From: Antarctobacter heliothermus
Lineage (GTDB): Bacteria > Pseudomonadota > Alphaproteobacteria > Rhodobacterales > Rhodobacteraceae
Length of the DNA: 64,000 bases
Direction of reading: 5' to 3'
Assembly: GCF_002237555.1 (NCBI RefSeq)
Contig: NZ_CP022540.1
Span: forward strand, 1,496,501 to 1,560,500
Shown here: one piece after another, positions 43,502 through 52,406 of the stretch
How positions within the stretch are numbered: position 1 is the stretch's first letter
Layout: every line of letters starts with the position of its first letter
Translations under genes and position numbers: made by a program
Notes under the pieces: generated by a model
Seen by the model: only the letters and a program-made list of their open reading frames with translations
Told to the model about the DNA's origin: nothing
Databases searched by the model: none

Positions 43502-44400
43502 CAGAGGCGGGACGCGGGCATCTTGCGATGCTGGGCTTTGCGATGTTGGTGTCGGGGTCATTTTCGCTGGGCGCGCTGGCCGCGCCGCACATCGACCCGG
43601 CGGCCCTGAACGCGGTGCGCTTTGTCATCGCCGCGTCGGTGCTTTGGGCGGTGGCGCTGGCCACGGGCAAGGTGGACCGGGCGGTCTTTGCCGCACCATG
43701 GCGGTACTTCGTGCTGGCGGGTCTGTTTGCCATCTATTTCGTGACCATGTTCGAGGGGCTGAAGACGGCGGCACCTGTCAGCATGGCGGCAGTGTTTACC
43801 CTGAATCCCGCGCTGACGGCGGTCTTTGGCTATTTCGTGGCGCGTCAGATCACGACGCCGCGCATGGCTCTGGCAATTGTCGTGGGGGGCACCGGCGCAC
43901 TTTGGGTGATATTCGACGCCGATTTCGCCGCTCTTTTGCGGTTTGAGGTCGGACGCGGCGAGGCAATCTATTTCTGGGGATGCGTGGCGCACGCGCTGTA
44001 TGCCCCGATGTTGAGGCGGCTTAGCCGGGGAGAGTCCGGCATTGCGTTCAATGCGGGCATTCTGACGGCAGGGGGCGTGATCCTGTGTATCTGGGCGGGG
44101 CCGGCGCTGATCTCGATGGACTGGGCAGCCCTGCCGGCAATCGTCTGGTGGACCATCCTTTACATTTCATTGGCGGCGACCGGCGTGACCTTTCTGATCT
44201 TGCGCTATGCGGCGCTGCGCCTGCCATCGGCCAAGGTCATGGCCTACACCTATATCGTGCCAAGCTGCGTGATCCTTTGGGAATTGGCACTGGGGCGTGG
44301 CGTGCCGACCGCTCTTGTTCTGCCCGGTGTGGCATTGACGGCGCTATCTCTATTGTTGCTGCTTAAGAATGAGGAACCTGTTGCGGTGTCATCGCCCTGA
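43498..44400 (+). CDS. DMT superfamily (EamA) transporter
   Basis: A 300-aa protein with about ten membrane segments in two EamA repeats: first from LGFAMLVSGSFSLGALAAPH, second from EAIYFWGCVAHALYAPMLRR. EamA proteins export or import amino acids and other metabolites. Coupled to lysR by ATGA. The substrate is unknown. Confidence 0.9.
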   Translation: MTEAGRGHLAMLGFAMLVSGSFSLGALAAPHIDPAALNAVRFVIAASVLWAVALATGKVDRAVFAAPWRYFVLAGLFAIYFVTMFEGLKTAAPVSMAAVFTLNPALTAVFGYFVARQITTPRMALAIVVGGTGALWVIFDADFAALLRFEVGRGEAIYFWGCVAHALYAPMLRRLSRGESGIAFNAGILTAGGVILCIWAGPALISMDWAALPAIVWWTILYISLAATGVTFLILRYAALRLPSAKVMAYTYIVPSCVILWELALGRGVPTALVLPGVALTALSLLLLLKNEEPVAVSSP

Positions 44401-44449
44401 CACACTGCCGGTCTAGCCGAGGCAATTAGCTAGGCCGCAGGAGTGTGAT

Positions 44450-45292
44450 ATGATCGAAGTGACAATGCGATTTCCGGCGCAGCCGGGCCAGTTTACTGCG
44501 CCGATGGGCATGGTGACGCCACAAAGCTCGCCGGTCAGTTTTACTGCGACAGGCGCGCGGATGAATACGGTATGCGCGGCAAATGTCTCTCAGCATCTCG
44601 CTCTGGGCGAGCCAGAGGCCGATGAGGTCGTCTTGCGCTGGCAATTTGCACCGGGCGGAGGTCCCTATCCTCAAGAGATGTTCTCGACCTTTGACAACCG
44701 CTTTACTCGTGCGGCCAGCGGCATGGCCGGTGAAACCGTTGAGATCGCACAATCAGCAGGGGGCGGTCTGGCAGGGCTGCAAGCGATCGTCGACCATGTC
44801 GCGGGAATCTTTGACTATGGGCATCCCGAAGACCGCTTTTACGACGGCTTTGACGAGATCCCGCACCTGTGTGACATGACCACCGGATCCTGTGTGGATA
44901 TCAACGCCTATCTGATCGCGGGGCTGCGCAGCGCCGGGTATGAGGCAGGCTATATCTATGGGCTCTTTGTGCCTGAGACCAAGCGTGACTGGGCGGAAGA
45001 CGGGCATTGCTGGGTTGTAACCCGCCACGACGGCATGGTGCAGTGCTGGGATATTGCGCATCACCTCAAGATGGGGTTGCGCAAGGTGACGCCGGGGCTG
45101 AACCCACGCCCGGGCGTACGGCTGGCGATGGGGCATTCGATGGGCTGGAACGTGCCTGCACTGGGGCTGGAGGCGGTCAAGCTGATGGCTTTGCCGCTAT
45201 GGATCACCGACCAGGGACCGCAGGTGCCTGAGAGTATGAAGATTTCCCTGTCGGGATATGATGAATTGGCCGCTGTGCCGGAGCCTGCCTAA
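44450..45292 (+). CDS. transglutaminase-like cysteine protease domain protein
   Basis: A 280-aa cytoplasmic protein. Catalytic triad candidates: Cys in TGSCVDINAYLIAGLRSAG, His in DGHCWVVTRHD, Asp in CWDIAHHLKMG. The N-terminal ~100 residues look like a beta-rich domain, typical for bacterial transglutaminase-like peptidases with unknown targets. AGGAG precedes the ATG. It is convergent with arsR, 18 bp apart. Confidence 0.82.
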   Translation: MIEVTMRFPAQPGQFTAPMGMVTPQSSPVSFTATGARMNTVCAANVSQHLALGEPEADEVVLRWQFAPGGGPYPQEMFSTFDNRFTRAASGMAGETVEIAQSAGGGLAGLQAIVDHVAGIFDYGHPEDRFYDGFDEIPHLCDMTTGSCVDINAYLIAGLRSAGYEAGYIYGLFVPETKRDWAEDGHCWVVTRHDGMVQCWDIAHHLKMGLRKVTPGLNPRPGVRLAMGHSMGWNVPALGLEAVKLMALPLWITDQGPQVPESMKISLSGYDELAAVPEPA

Positions 45293-45310
45293 AGGCGTGC
45301 CGCCGTTGCT

Positions 45311-45655
45311 TTAGCTCCCGGCGTCGTGGTCTTCATTTGGCAATTCCTGTTCTAAGAACCGTTCAAACGCGTCCAGATTGACCGGCTCAAACTGGCCAAA
45401 GCCCTGCATCCAGACAGAGGCTGTCCGCAGGGCGTCCGGTTCCAGTTTGCACCACTTTACCCTGCCGCGCTTTTCCTGACTGATCAGGCGGGCGTTGGTG
45501 AGCACGGTAAGGTGTTTGGAAATCGCGGCCAGCGACATCTCGAACGGATGGGCAACGTCCGTCACGGCCATGTCGTCCTCCAGCAGCATCGCAAGGATGC
45601 GGCGGCGGGTGGGGTCCGCGAGCGCGGCAAAGACGGTGTCCAGCGGATCGTTCAT
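45311..45655 (-). CDS. ArsR family winged-helix regulator
   Basis: A 114-aa repressor-type protein: VFAALADPTRRRILAMLLED and SLAAISKHLTVLTNARLISQ (recognition helix). It lacks the ELCVC metal motif of ArsR and has no obvious CxxC, so it is not a classic arsenic or SqrR-type sensor. Its ATG overlaps the stop of the upstream hydrolase gene (ATGA), making a two-gene unit that it probably controls. Confidence 0.9.
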   Translation of the reverse strand: MNDPLDTVFAALADPTRRRILAMLLEDDMAVTDVAHPFEMSLAAISKHLTVLTNARLISQEKRGRVKWCKLEPDALRTASVWMQGFGQFEPVNLDAFERFLEQELPNEDHDAGS

Positions 45656-46593
45656 CGCGCGCCGAGGATAAAGGCACCGATCCGATCGGCCAGACCGGGA
45701 GCCAGCGGCAGCGTGGGATCACTGTAGGTCGCCAAATTGCCGGTGCGCGAGTCGTCAAGCGCGGACTTCAGAACGTGGGTCATGCCCTCGACCATATACA
45801 GCGTTCCTTGCGGCAGCGCCTCGACAAGGGCGCGCGCGTCGCCTTCGGTGATTTGCAAGTCAGAGGTGCCTTGCACAACCAGTGTCGGCAGGTCGATGGT
45901 CTGTGCCTGGACTGTCGGGTCATCAATGGCGAAGAGTTCCATCAAGAAGGGCTGAATGGGCGGCGCAAAGATAGCGGCCAGCGGGCCGGGCAGGGCCTCA
46001 GGCGGGACCGGGGTTCCGGCGATCAGAGAAACCATCGCCTTTTCCAGCGCCTTTTGATGCGGGGCTAATGCGGGCACGGCGCGCAGTTGTTCCAGCATGA
46101 TCTGACTGACCGGGCGGCCCGGTGCGGCCAGCAGGACCAGACCGCAAATGTCGTCGCGGCTGTGGGCGAGTTCCAGCGCGACCAGACCGCCTTCGGAATG
46201 GCCGGTCAGCCAGATGCAGGGCAGGCCGCTGCGCTCCTTGGCAAGGTCGATCCACTGGGCGGCGTCCTTTGCGTACAGTCCGATGGTCACAGCGTTTGGA
46301 TTGCCGGTGCTTTGCCCGATACCGCGTTTGTCGGCGCGGATAGTGGCGATGCCTTGCGGCTCCAATGCCTCGGCGAGCAGGCGATAGGCGTCGGTCGCCA
46401 ACCCTTGCACAGAGTTGCCGTGCCGATCCGTTGGCCCCGATGCGGGCAGGACCAGAGCAACAGCTGACGGGGTCTGTGGCGTCAGGTACGTCCCCTGTAG
46501 TCGGGCGTCGGATTGGGTGATCTCGATCTCTTCGGCGACCATCGGGGCCGCAAGCAGGGCCAGCCAGAAACTCAGGTAAAGGGCGGGGCGCAT
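45652..46593 (-). CDS. secreted alpha/beta hydrolase
   Basis: A 313-aa protein with signal peptide (about 1-20). LVLPASGPTDRHGNSVQGLA forms the oxyanion region, ADKRGIGQSTG is typical of the fold, GHSEGG carries the nucleophile Ser, and GMTHVLK the catalytic His. It resembles periplasmic esterase/peptidase-like hydrolases. AGGAG precedes the ATG. Operon with the arsR-type gene downstream. Confidence 0.87.
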   Translation of the reverse strand: MRPALYLSFWLALLAAPMVAEEIEITQSDARLQGTYLTPQTPSAVALVLPASGPTDRHGNSVQGLATDAYRLLAEALEPQGIATIRADKRGIGQSTGNPNAVTIGLYAKDAAQWIDLAKERSGLPCIWLTGHSEGGLVALELAHSRDDICGLVLLAAPGRPVSQIMLEQLRAVPALAPHQKALEKAMVSLIAGTPVPPEALPGPLAAIFAPPIQPFLMELFAIDDPTVQAQTIDLPTLVVQGTSDLQITEGDARALVEALPQGTLYMVEGMTHVLKSALDDSRTGNLATYSDPTLPLAPGLADRIGAFILGAR

Positions 46594-46644
46594 GGGCGTC
46601 TCCTGTAGCGGTTTGAGGTGGTGTGGGCGGGGCGGAAAGAAAAC

Positions 46645-46660
46645 TCAACCGCAAAGTTGA
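46645..46660 (-). promoter_or_regulatory. inverted repeat upstream of the hydrolase-arsR operon
   Basis: TCAAC-CGCAAA-GTTGA (46645-46660) lies 52 bp upstream of the hydrolase ATG and may be the operator of the ArsR-type regulator encoded in the same operon. Confidence 0.4.
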
Positions 46661-46845
46661 ATGTGCAATTGCAGCGTCTCGGGCGCTGTCGGCACCTGCG
46701 GCGGAATGGCTTGCGAGCGGATGTGTTCAGTTTTGTCATTAAATAACAGTGGTATAGGGGCGATCGCGCCGGTCGTTCACGCGTGTTGACTCAAAGCCCG
46801 CCGCGACATAGCACCAAGGCGAACCTGAGTGGAGCTAACGCCGAC

Positions 46846-47259
46846 GTGAGCGACCAAGATCCCAAGCGCAAGCTGGACGACCTGGACGCCAAACTGACCG
46901 CCTACAAGGCGGGTCGGAAAGTCGACAAGGCCCATCAGGAAGAGCACTACAGCCAGGCCAATATCGCCTGGCGCATGGTGACGGAAATGGTGGCCGGTCT
47001 GGGGATCGGTTTCGGGATCGGCTTTGGTCTCGATGTTCTTTTGGGCACCAAGCCGTTCCTGATGGTGGTGTTCGCACTTCTGGGCGTTGCGGCGGGCATC
47101 AAGGTGATGCTGCGCACGGCCAAAGAAGTGCAGGCGAGTATGAGCCCCGGCACGACCGGGACAGGCCCCGGCGGGGCCACAGGCAAAAGCCCCGGTGAGG
47201 GCGATGAAGACAGCGCCCGGGCCACCGGAGCGGATGAGGGGAAAAGACATGGCGACTGA
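46846..47259 (+). CDS. atpI: ATP synthase protein I
   Basis: A 137-aa AtpI: a charged N-terminus ([16 protein letters not shown]), two membrane helices ([20 protein letters not shown] and [20 protein letters not shown]) and a polar tail. It helps c-ring assembly or Mg2+ supply for F0. The start is taken as GTG at 46846 (MSDQDPKRK) with GGAG 11 bases upstream; a GTG at 46783 is possible. It overlaps atpB by 11 bp. Confidence 0.88.
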   Translation: MSDQDPKRKLDDLDAKLTAYKAGRKVDKAHQEEHYSQANIAWRMVTEMVAGLGIGFGIGFGLDVLLGTKPFLMVVFALLGVAAGIKVMLRTAKEVQASMSPGTTGTGPGGATGKSPGEGDEDSARATGADEGKRHGD

Positions 47260-48010
47260 AAGCGCGGAAAAGGCAGACGGCGGCCTGGTGTTCCACCCGA
47301 TGGACCAGTTCATCGTCAAGCCGCTGTTCGGCGATGCGGGCACGGTGGGCATGTTCACCATCACCAACGTGACGCTCTGGCTGTTCCTGGCCATCGTGGC
47401 GGTTGTGCTGCTGATGGTTTTGGGCACCTCCAAGCGCGCCATCGTGCCGTCGCGGTCGCAGTCGGTGGCTGAACTGGCCTACGGCTTTGTCTACAAGATG
47501 GTCGAGGACGTCGCTGGCAAGGACGGTCTGAAGTATTTCCCCTACATCATGACCCTATTCATGTTCATCGTCTTCGCCAACTTCCTTGGCCTGCTGCCGA
47601 TGAGCTTTACCACCACCTCGCATTTTGCCGTGACCGTGGTGCTGGCAATGGCGGTCTTCCTGACCGTGACCATCCTTGGGTTCGTCAAGAACGGCGCCGG
47701 TTTCCTGGGCCTGTTCTGGGTGTCGAGCGCGCCGCTGGCGCTGCGCCCGATCCTGGCGATCATCGAGCTGATCTCGTACTTTGTGCGCCCGGTCAGCCAC
47801 TCCATTCGTCTTGCGGGCAACGTCATGGCCGGCCACGCGGTGATCAAGGTCTTCGCCGGTTTTGCAGCCATCGCAGCAATCTCGCCGATCTCGATCCTGG
47901 CGATCACCGCCATGTACGGGCTGGAGGTCTTGGTGGCCTTTATCCAGGCCTATGTCTTCACGATCCTGACCTGCGTGTACCTCAAGGACGCGCTGCATCC
48001 GTCACACTGA
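47249..48010 (+). CDS. atpB: F0F1 ATP synthase subunit a
   Basis: A 253-aa proton-channel subunit with about six membrane segments. [20 protein letters not shown] contains the essential Arg facing the c ring. GAGGGG precedes the ATG, which lies inside the end of atpI. Confidence 0.96.
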   Translation: MATESAEKADGGLVFHPMDQFIVKPLFGDAGTVGMFTITNVTLWLFLAIVAVVLLMVLGTSKRAIVPSRSQSVAELAYGFVYKMVEDVAGKDGLKYFPYIMTLFMFIVFANFLGLLPMSFTTTSHFAVTVVLAMAVFLTVTILGFVKNGAGFLGLFWVSSAPLALRPILAIIELISYFVRPVSHSIRLAGNVMAGHAVIKVFAGFAAIAAISPISILAITAMYGLEVLVAFIQAYVFTILTCVYLKDALHPSH

Positions 48011-48016
48011 TACGGT

Positions 48017-48036
48017 GGCCGGGCTAAAACCCGGCC
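48017..48036 (+). terminator. atpB-atpE spacer hairpin
   Basis: GGCCGGG (48017-48023), loop CTAAAA, CCCGGCC (48030-48036). Strong 7-bp GC stem 6 bp after the atpB stop; more likely an mRNA processing or stability element than a full terminator. Confidence 0.6.
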
Positions 48037-48087
48037 TACCGACTGAACAACCCGAATACTCAACTTCCAATCGTAAGGAGAATCTCA

Positions 48088-48312
48088 ATGGAAGGCGATC
48101 TCGCACACATCGGCGCAGGCCTGGCAGCAATCGGTTCCGGCGCAGCCGCAATCGGGGTGGGTAACGTTGCAGGCAACTTCCTGTCCGGCGCCCTGCGCAA
48201 CCCGTCGGCAGCCGCCGGCCAGACCGCGACCCTCTTCATCGGTATCGCATTCGCAGAAGCGCTGGGCATCTTTGCCTTCCTCGTTTCGCTGCTGCTGATG
48301 TTCGCCGTCTAA
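48088..48312 (+). CDS. atpE: F0F1 ATP synthase subunit c
   Basis: A 74-aa two-helix proteolipid. [20 protein letters not shown] includes the polar loop (RNP) and [20 protein letters not shown] the proton-carrying Glu. It forms the rotating ring, so it is needed in about ten or more copies per complex. AAGGAG precedes the ATG. Confidence 0.97.
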   Translation: MEGDLAHIGAGLAAIGSGAAAIGVGNVAGNFLSGALRNPSAAAGQTATLFIGIAFAEALGIFAFLVSLLLMFAV

Positions 48313-48339
48313 ACCACGGAACTTAACGATCCTTACGCG

Positions 48340-48367
48340 CGGGCGGTCAGGCAGTCCTGACCGCCCG
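48340..48367 (+). terminator. atpE-atpX spacer hairpin
   Basis: CGGGCGGTCAGG (48340-48351), loop CAGT, CCTGACCGCCCG (48356-48367): a perfect 12-bp stem 27 bp after the atpE stop, without a T-run. Probably protects or delimits atpE mRNA. Confidence 0.7.
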
Positions 48368-48397
48368 ATGTAGAGACAAGTTCCGACGGAGGACAAC

Positions 48398-48949
48398 ATG
48401 GCGACCGAAACTCACGGGTCCGAGCCTGTCAGCGCATGCGTTGACGCCGGCGGCAGCGCCGTCGGGATGCCGCAGCTCTGCGGCGACTGGATCGGAAACC
48501 AGGTCTTCTGGCTGGTGATCACGCTTGTCGTGATTTACTTTGTACTGGCCCGTATCGCCCTGCCGCGCATCGCCGCGGTTCTGGCGGAACGTCAGGGGAC
48601 CATCACAAACGACATCGCCGCTGCCGAAGATCTCAAGCGCAAGGCCCAAGACGCCGAAGCTGCTTATGACAAGGCGCTTGCCGATGCCCGGGCCGAGGCT
48701 CAGGTTATTGCGCAAAAGGCGCGTGACGACATCAAGGCCGATTTGGGCGATGCAATCGCCAAGGCCGACGCGGAAATCGCAGCCAAGGCCGTCGAGTCGG
48801 AGAAGGCAATCGCCGAGATCCGCGATAGCGCCATGGCCCATGTCGAGACCGTGGCAAAAGATACCGCCGGGGCCATCGTGGCCGCGCTGGGCGGTGCCGC
48901 TGACGACGCCAAGATCGCGAATGCGGTCGACGCGCAGCTGAAAGGGTAA
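48398..48949 (+). CDS. atpX: F0F1 ATP synthase subunit b'
   Basis: A 183-aa b-type stalk subunit: a short N-terminal region with two Cys, one membrane helix ([20 protein letters not shown]) and a long coiled coil ([20 protein letters not shown] onward). Position directly after atpE and pairing with atpF identify it as b' (AtpX/AtpG in purple bacteria). GGAGGA precedes the ATG. Confidence 0.93.
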   Translation: MATETHGSEPVSACVDAGGSAVGMPQLCGDWIGNQVFWLVITLVVIYFVLARIALPRIAAVLAERQGTITNDIAAAEDLKRKAQDAEAAYDKALADARAEAQVIAQKARDDIKADLGDAIAKADAEIAAKAVESEKAIAEIRDSAMAHVETVAKDTAGAIVAALGGAADDAKIANAVDAQLKG

Positions 48950-48953
48950 GGCC

Positions 48954-49514
48954 ATGAAGAGACTCATCCTTCCCGTTCTGGCCGCTCTGTCGGCCACACC
49001 TGCGGCGGCGGCCTCTGGCCCATTCTTTTCGCTGGGCAACACCGACTTCGTGGTGCTGCTGGGCTTTCTGCTGTTCATCGCGGTACTGATCTATTTCAAG
49101 GTGCCCGGCATGCTGGCTGGCTTGCTGGACAAGCGCGCCGAGGGCATTCAGGACGAACTGGACGAAGCCCGCCAGTTGCGCGAAGAGGCCCAGACCCTGC
49201 TTGCCAGCTATGAGCGCAAGCAGCGTGAGGTTCAGGCCCAGGCGGATCGCATTATTGCGCACGCCAAGCAGGAATCCGAACTGGCCGCCGAACAAGCCAA
49301 GGCAGAGATCGCCCAGTCGATCACCCGCCGCCTTGCCGCCGCCGAAAGCCAGATCGCCTCTGCCGAGGCAGCGGCCATCCGGGAGGTGCGCGACCGCGCC
49401 GCTTCCGTGGCGATTGCCGCCGCTCGTAGCGTTGTGGCAGAACAGATGACACCGGCCAGCGCTGGCAAGCTGATCGACGACGCTATTGCCGACGTGGGTG
49501 CCAAGCTGCACTGA
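48954..49514 (+). CDS. atpF: F0F1 ATP synthase subunit b
   Basis: A 186-aa b subunit: signal-like hydrophobic N-terminus (VLAALSATPAAA), membrane helix (FVVLLGFLLFIAVLIYFKVP) and a long helix (KRAEGIQDELDEARQLREEA). Four bp separate it from atpX. The F1 genes are not adjacent, as usual in Rhodobacterales. Confidence 0.94.
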   Translation: MKRLILPVLAALSATPAAAASGPFFSLGNTDFVVLLGFLLFIAVLIYFKVPGMLAGLLDKRAEGIQDELDEARQLREEAQTLLASYERKQREVQAQADRIIAHAKQESELAAEQAKAEIAQSITRRLAAAESQIASAEAAAIREVRDRAASVAIAAARSVVAEQMTPASAGKLIDDAIADVGAKLH

Positions 49515-49538
49515 CGGCACGTCTCTGGAAGCAAGGCG

Positions 49539-49562
49539 AGGCCCGGCCACTGCGCCGGGCCT
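49539..49562 (+). terminator. terminator candidate after the F0 operon
   Basis: AGGCCCGGC (49539-49547), loop CACTGC, GCCGGGCCT (49554-49562), then TTGCGCGTTG. It ends the atp operon before mipZ. Confidence 0.6.
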
Positions 49563-49649
49563 TGCGCGTTGCGGCTCTATTTCGGGCCACAGGCGTAGAA
49601 AACAGCGGACCACGGGTCAGCCGTGGCGCAACAGACAAGAGGCACAGGC

Positions 49650-50459
49650 GTGGCACATATCATCGTTGTCGGGAACGAAAAGGGCGGTGCGGGCAAGTCG
49701 ACCATCGCGATGCATGTCGCAACTGCGTTGGCCCGCATGGATCACAGGGTCTGGACGCTGGACCTTGACCTGCGCCAGCAGAGCCTGGGCCGCTATCTGT
49801 CCAACCGCCGTGCGTGGTTGAAAAAGGAAGAGCGCGACTTGCCGTTGCCCGGTTACATGCAACTGCCAGAGGCTGACCCCGCCGCCGTTGCTGCCGGAGA
49901 GCAGGCGGCAGACAACAGGCTGAACCGCGCGGTGGCGGAGTTGGAAGAGAAATCCGACTTCATCATCATAGACTGCCCCGGATCTTACACCCGGCTGGCT
50001 CAGGTTGCGCATTCTCTGGCCGATACGCTGATCACGCCCTTGAATGACAGCTTTGTCGATTTCGACCTGTTGGCCCGGATCGAGGGCGACGGCGAAAAGA
50101 TCCTTGGCCCGTCGGTTTATGCGGAAATGGTCTGGTCGGCGCGCCAGTTGCGCGCTCAGGCCGGTCTGTCGCCGATGGACTGGATTGTTCTGCGCAACCG
50201 GGTCGGGGCGCAACAGATGATCAACAAGGCCAAGATGGAAAAGGCGGTTGCCACTCTGGCCAAGCGGATCGGCTTTCGCGTCGGCCCGGGATTTTCCGAA
50301 CGTGTGGTTTTCCGTGAGTTGTTTCCGCGCGGGCTGACCCTGTTGGACCTGCGCGACATCGGTGTCCGTAGCCTGAGTCTGTCGAACATCGCAGCGCGGC
50401 AAGAGGTGCGCGACCTGATCAAATCGCTGAAACTCCCCGGTGTTGAGGTCAATTTCTGA
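49650..50459 (+). CDS. mipZ: division-plane positioning ATPase MipZ
   Basis: A 269-aa ParA/MinD-type ATPase: deviant Walker A NEKGGAGKSTIAMH, switch region TLDLDLRQQSLGRYL with SNRRAW, Walker B FIIIDCPGSYTRL. The DLRQ...RRAW pattern is typical of MipZ, which binds ParB at the poles and inhibits FtsZ polymerisation. GTG at 49650 follows AAGAGG with good spacing; an upstream GTG at 49623 is an alternative. Confidence 0.9.
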   Translation: MAHIIVVGNEKGGAGKSTIAMHVATALARMDHRVWTLDLDLRQQSLGRYLSNRRAWLKKEERDLPLPGYMQLPEADPAAVAAGEQAADNRLNRAVAELEEKSDFIIIDCPGSYTRLAQVAHSLADTLITPLNDSFVDFDLLARIEGDGEKILGPSVYAEMVWSARQLRAQAGLSPMDWIVLRNRVGAQQMINKAKMEKAVATLAKRIGFRVGPGFSERVVFRELFPRGLTLLDLRDIGVRSLSLSNIAARQEVRDLIKSLKLPGVEVNF

Positions 50460-50529
50460 CAGAACCGATAGAAAAGGGCGCGGGCCCAAAGGTCCGACCC
50501 TAGAAGCGGCCGGACAATCGGTGAGGTGT

Positions 50530-51741
50530 TTATTCCGGCGGAATGGCGGTTTCGGGGGTGTGGCCAAAGTGCTGGCGGTTCAAGCGTAGCACCAGCACGA
50601 TGGCGACAACCTGTGAGGTGATGGCAAGCCCGGTCAGCTCCCAATAGGCTAGGTCGAATTTCGCAATCACATCTGCGGCGACCAGCCCCTTGTTGATGAA
50701 GAATTGCAGCATCACGGACAGCGCCACAAAGGGACAGACCAGCGCGTAGGATCCGGGCGACGTTCTGGTGCCCACCACGAAGTCATTGAAATAGCCCTGC
50801 GCCCTTAGAACGACCGCGCCCAGTCCCAGAAATGCAAGCTGGATGGCGATCAGGCGGGCCAGAAAGACCATGGTCTCACCGGCATTGGCGTGCGAGTCGT
50901 AGGTGGCGTGCAGCCCATGGTCCTGCCGCAGGAACATAATCCCCAGCACGGTGGCGATGGGCACGATTATCATCAGGGTCGGGCCTGCCTCGCGCGCGGT
51001 GCCGTGTTGCAGCATCGAGGCGAAGGCGGTGATCGCCGCGACAACTGTGTAGACGATGGCGATGGTGCCCAGAACGGTCGACATCACCATGGCGACACCC
51101 ACGGTGGTGGGATTTGTGCTCATCGCGACCGGGGCGGAAAAACCGACGGCCACCATCGACACGGCAAAGGCCGGGGTGAGTTGCGCGAAGGAGTTATGGG
51201 CGGTCACGTCGAACAGCCCGCCCTTCGCCAGCACGCGGCCCAGAAAGACACCGATCAAACGGAAGGCCATGACAGCGATCAGCGCAAAGGCCACCATTGC
51301 CAGCGGAAACAGGTATTCGACCACGCTCCAGAGTTGGGGCACAAAGACCATCCCGAGGATGAAGCCGACGTTCACCGTCATGGCCAGCGCCAGCGGCATC
51401 GCCAGCAGGGTGGATTCCGCATTGGAGGTCCGCAGGGCGGCGTAGGCCGGGGTCTTGCGGAAGGCGCTGAAGGACTGGAGGTTCCAGATCAGGGACTTGA
51501 TGTTGAGAAAGGCAAAGATGGCGATCCCGGCCATGGCAACCGCGATGGCGACCTGTATGGGCACTTCGCCATTGACCCAGGCGGCCGCGATATCCTTGAA
51601 CACCGGGACCGGCTGTGTCGGGTGCGGCACCCAAAACATCAGAAACATGAAGAAGGTGACGACGATGCCGCCCGCCCCAAGGGAGCCAAGGAAATAGAGC
51701 GGCGAATAGGTGTCTGCGGGGCGATGTGCTGGTTGGACCAT
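50530..51741 (-). CDS. multi-TM membrane protein under sulfide-repressor-type operators
   Basis: A 403-aa integral membrane protein with about ten hydrophobic segments: SPLYFLGSLGAGGIVVTFFM at the start, then LAMPLALAMTVNVGFILGMV, ALIAVMAFRLIGVFLGRVLA and others. It may belong to the family labelled TsoY in public annotation, or be a distant relative of SLAC1/TehA-type transporters; this could not be checked. AGGAGG precedes the ATG. The two ATTC-N8-GAAT sites immediately upstream predict induction by reactive sulfur species. Confidence 0.75.
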   Translation of the reverse strand: MVQPAHRPADTYSPLYFLGSLGAGGIVVTFFMFLMFWVPHPTQPVPVFKDIAAAWVNGEVPIQVAIAVAMAGIAIFAFLNIKSLIWNLQSFSAFRKTPAYAALRTSNAESTLLAMPLALAMTVNVGFILGMVFVPQLWSVVEYLFPLAMVAFALIAVMAFRLIGVFLGRVLAKGGLFDVTAHNSFAQLTPAFAVSMVAVGFSAPVAMSTNPTTVGVAMVMSTVLGTIAIVYTVVAAITAFASMLQHGTAREAGPTLMIIVPIATVLGIMFLRQDHGLHATYDSHANAGETMVFLARLIAIQLAFLGLGAVVLRAQGYFNDFVVGTRTSPGSYALVCPFVALSVMLQFFINKGLVAADVIAKFDLAYWELTGLAITSQVVAIVLVLRLNRQHFGHTPETAIPPE

Positions 51742-51766
51742 AATGGCCTCCTGTGACGTATAAAGA

Positions 51767-51782
51767 ATTCCAATTGTGGAAT
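51767..51782 (-). promoter_or_regulatory. SqrR/BigR-type operator 1
   Basis: ATTC-CAATTGTG-GAAT, 25 bp upstream of the start codon of the leftward membrane-protein gene. The core is a perfect ATTCCA/TGGAAT palindrome around ATTG. Matches the reported ATTC-N8-GAAT consensus. Confidence 0.7.
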
Positions 51783-51791
51783 GTAATATGA

Positions 51792-51807
51792 ATTCAAAAA
51801 ATAGAAT
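51792..51807 (-). promoter_or_regulatory. SqrR/BigR-type operator 2
   Basis: ATTC-AAAAAATA-GAAT, centred 25 bp from operator 1. Both are followed by GTAA (GAATGTAA). The whole 51760-51830 region is AT-rich, in contrast to its surroundings, and must hold the promoter. Confidence 0.7.
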
Positions 51808-51885
51808 GTAAAGGGAAATTTGTAATACATTGGTCGGTCGGGACAATCTTAACTCTTAGGTAACCAGTTTGCGGAAGGATCAGTC

Positions 51886-52290
51886 ATGCGTTGGTTATCA
51901 TGTGTTCTCCTCCTGCTTGGCCTCGCCGCATGTGATGCGGCGAGGCCGGGTTTCTACGGGGCAGAAACACAAGTACAGGAGGTTGAGGGGTCGCGTTTTA
52001 CCTTGCGGTTTCAGGGCAACCTGGTCGAGGCAACGCGCACATCTCCTGAATGGTTGCCCCGGTTTGAGGATGTCACCCGCAAGGCCGGGATCGCCGCGCA
52101 GATCCAAAGCGGATGCCGCGCCGACTGGGTCGAAGGCGACCCTGCCATGATGTGGATCGGCCTGTCCTGCGACGGACGGCCCGCGCCCAAAAGGCCGCGA
52201 CGGTCCAAAACGATCTACAGCGATATTGACGGTCTCTCCCAGCGGGCAGGCACCCATGCCGGGGCTCTCACCTGCCGCAAAGGACGTTAG
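51886..52290 (+). CDS. small lipoprotein
   Basis: A 134-aa protein with lipoprotein signal MRWLSCVLLLLGLAAC (lipobox LAAC). The mature part begins DAARPGFYGAE, includes SRFTLRFQGNLVEATRTSPE and two more Cys (SGCRADW, LSCDGRP). GGAAGGA precedes the ATG. Function unknown; divergent from the sulfide-regulated membrane gene, so the AT-rich spacer may serve both. Confidence 0.75.
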   Translation: MRWLSCVLLLLGLAACDAARPGFYGAETQVQEVEGSRFTLRFQGNLVEATRTSPEWLPRFEDVTRKAGIAAQIQSGCRADWVEGDPAMMWIGLSCDGRPAPKRPRRSKTIYSDIDGLSQRAGTHAGALTCRKGR

Positions 52291-52406
52291 TGACCCAATA
52301 TCTTGTGGAGAAGTGGCAAAGGTCCGCCATATGAGCCACCGAATTCTTGACTCTCGACGCCTCGACAGAGCACGCTGAGGGTTCATCACGGAATCGGACC
52401 GGCACC

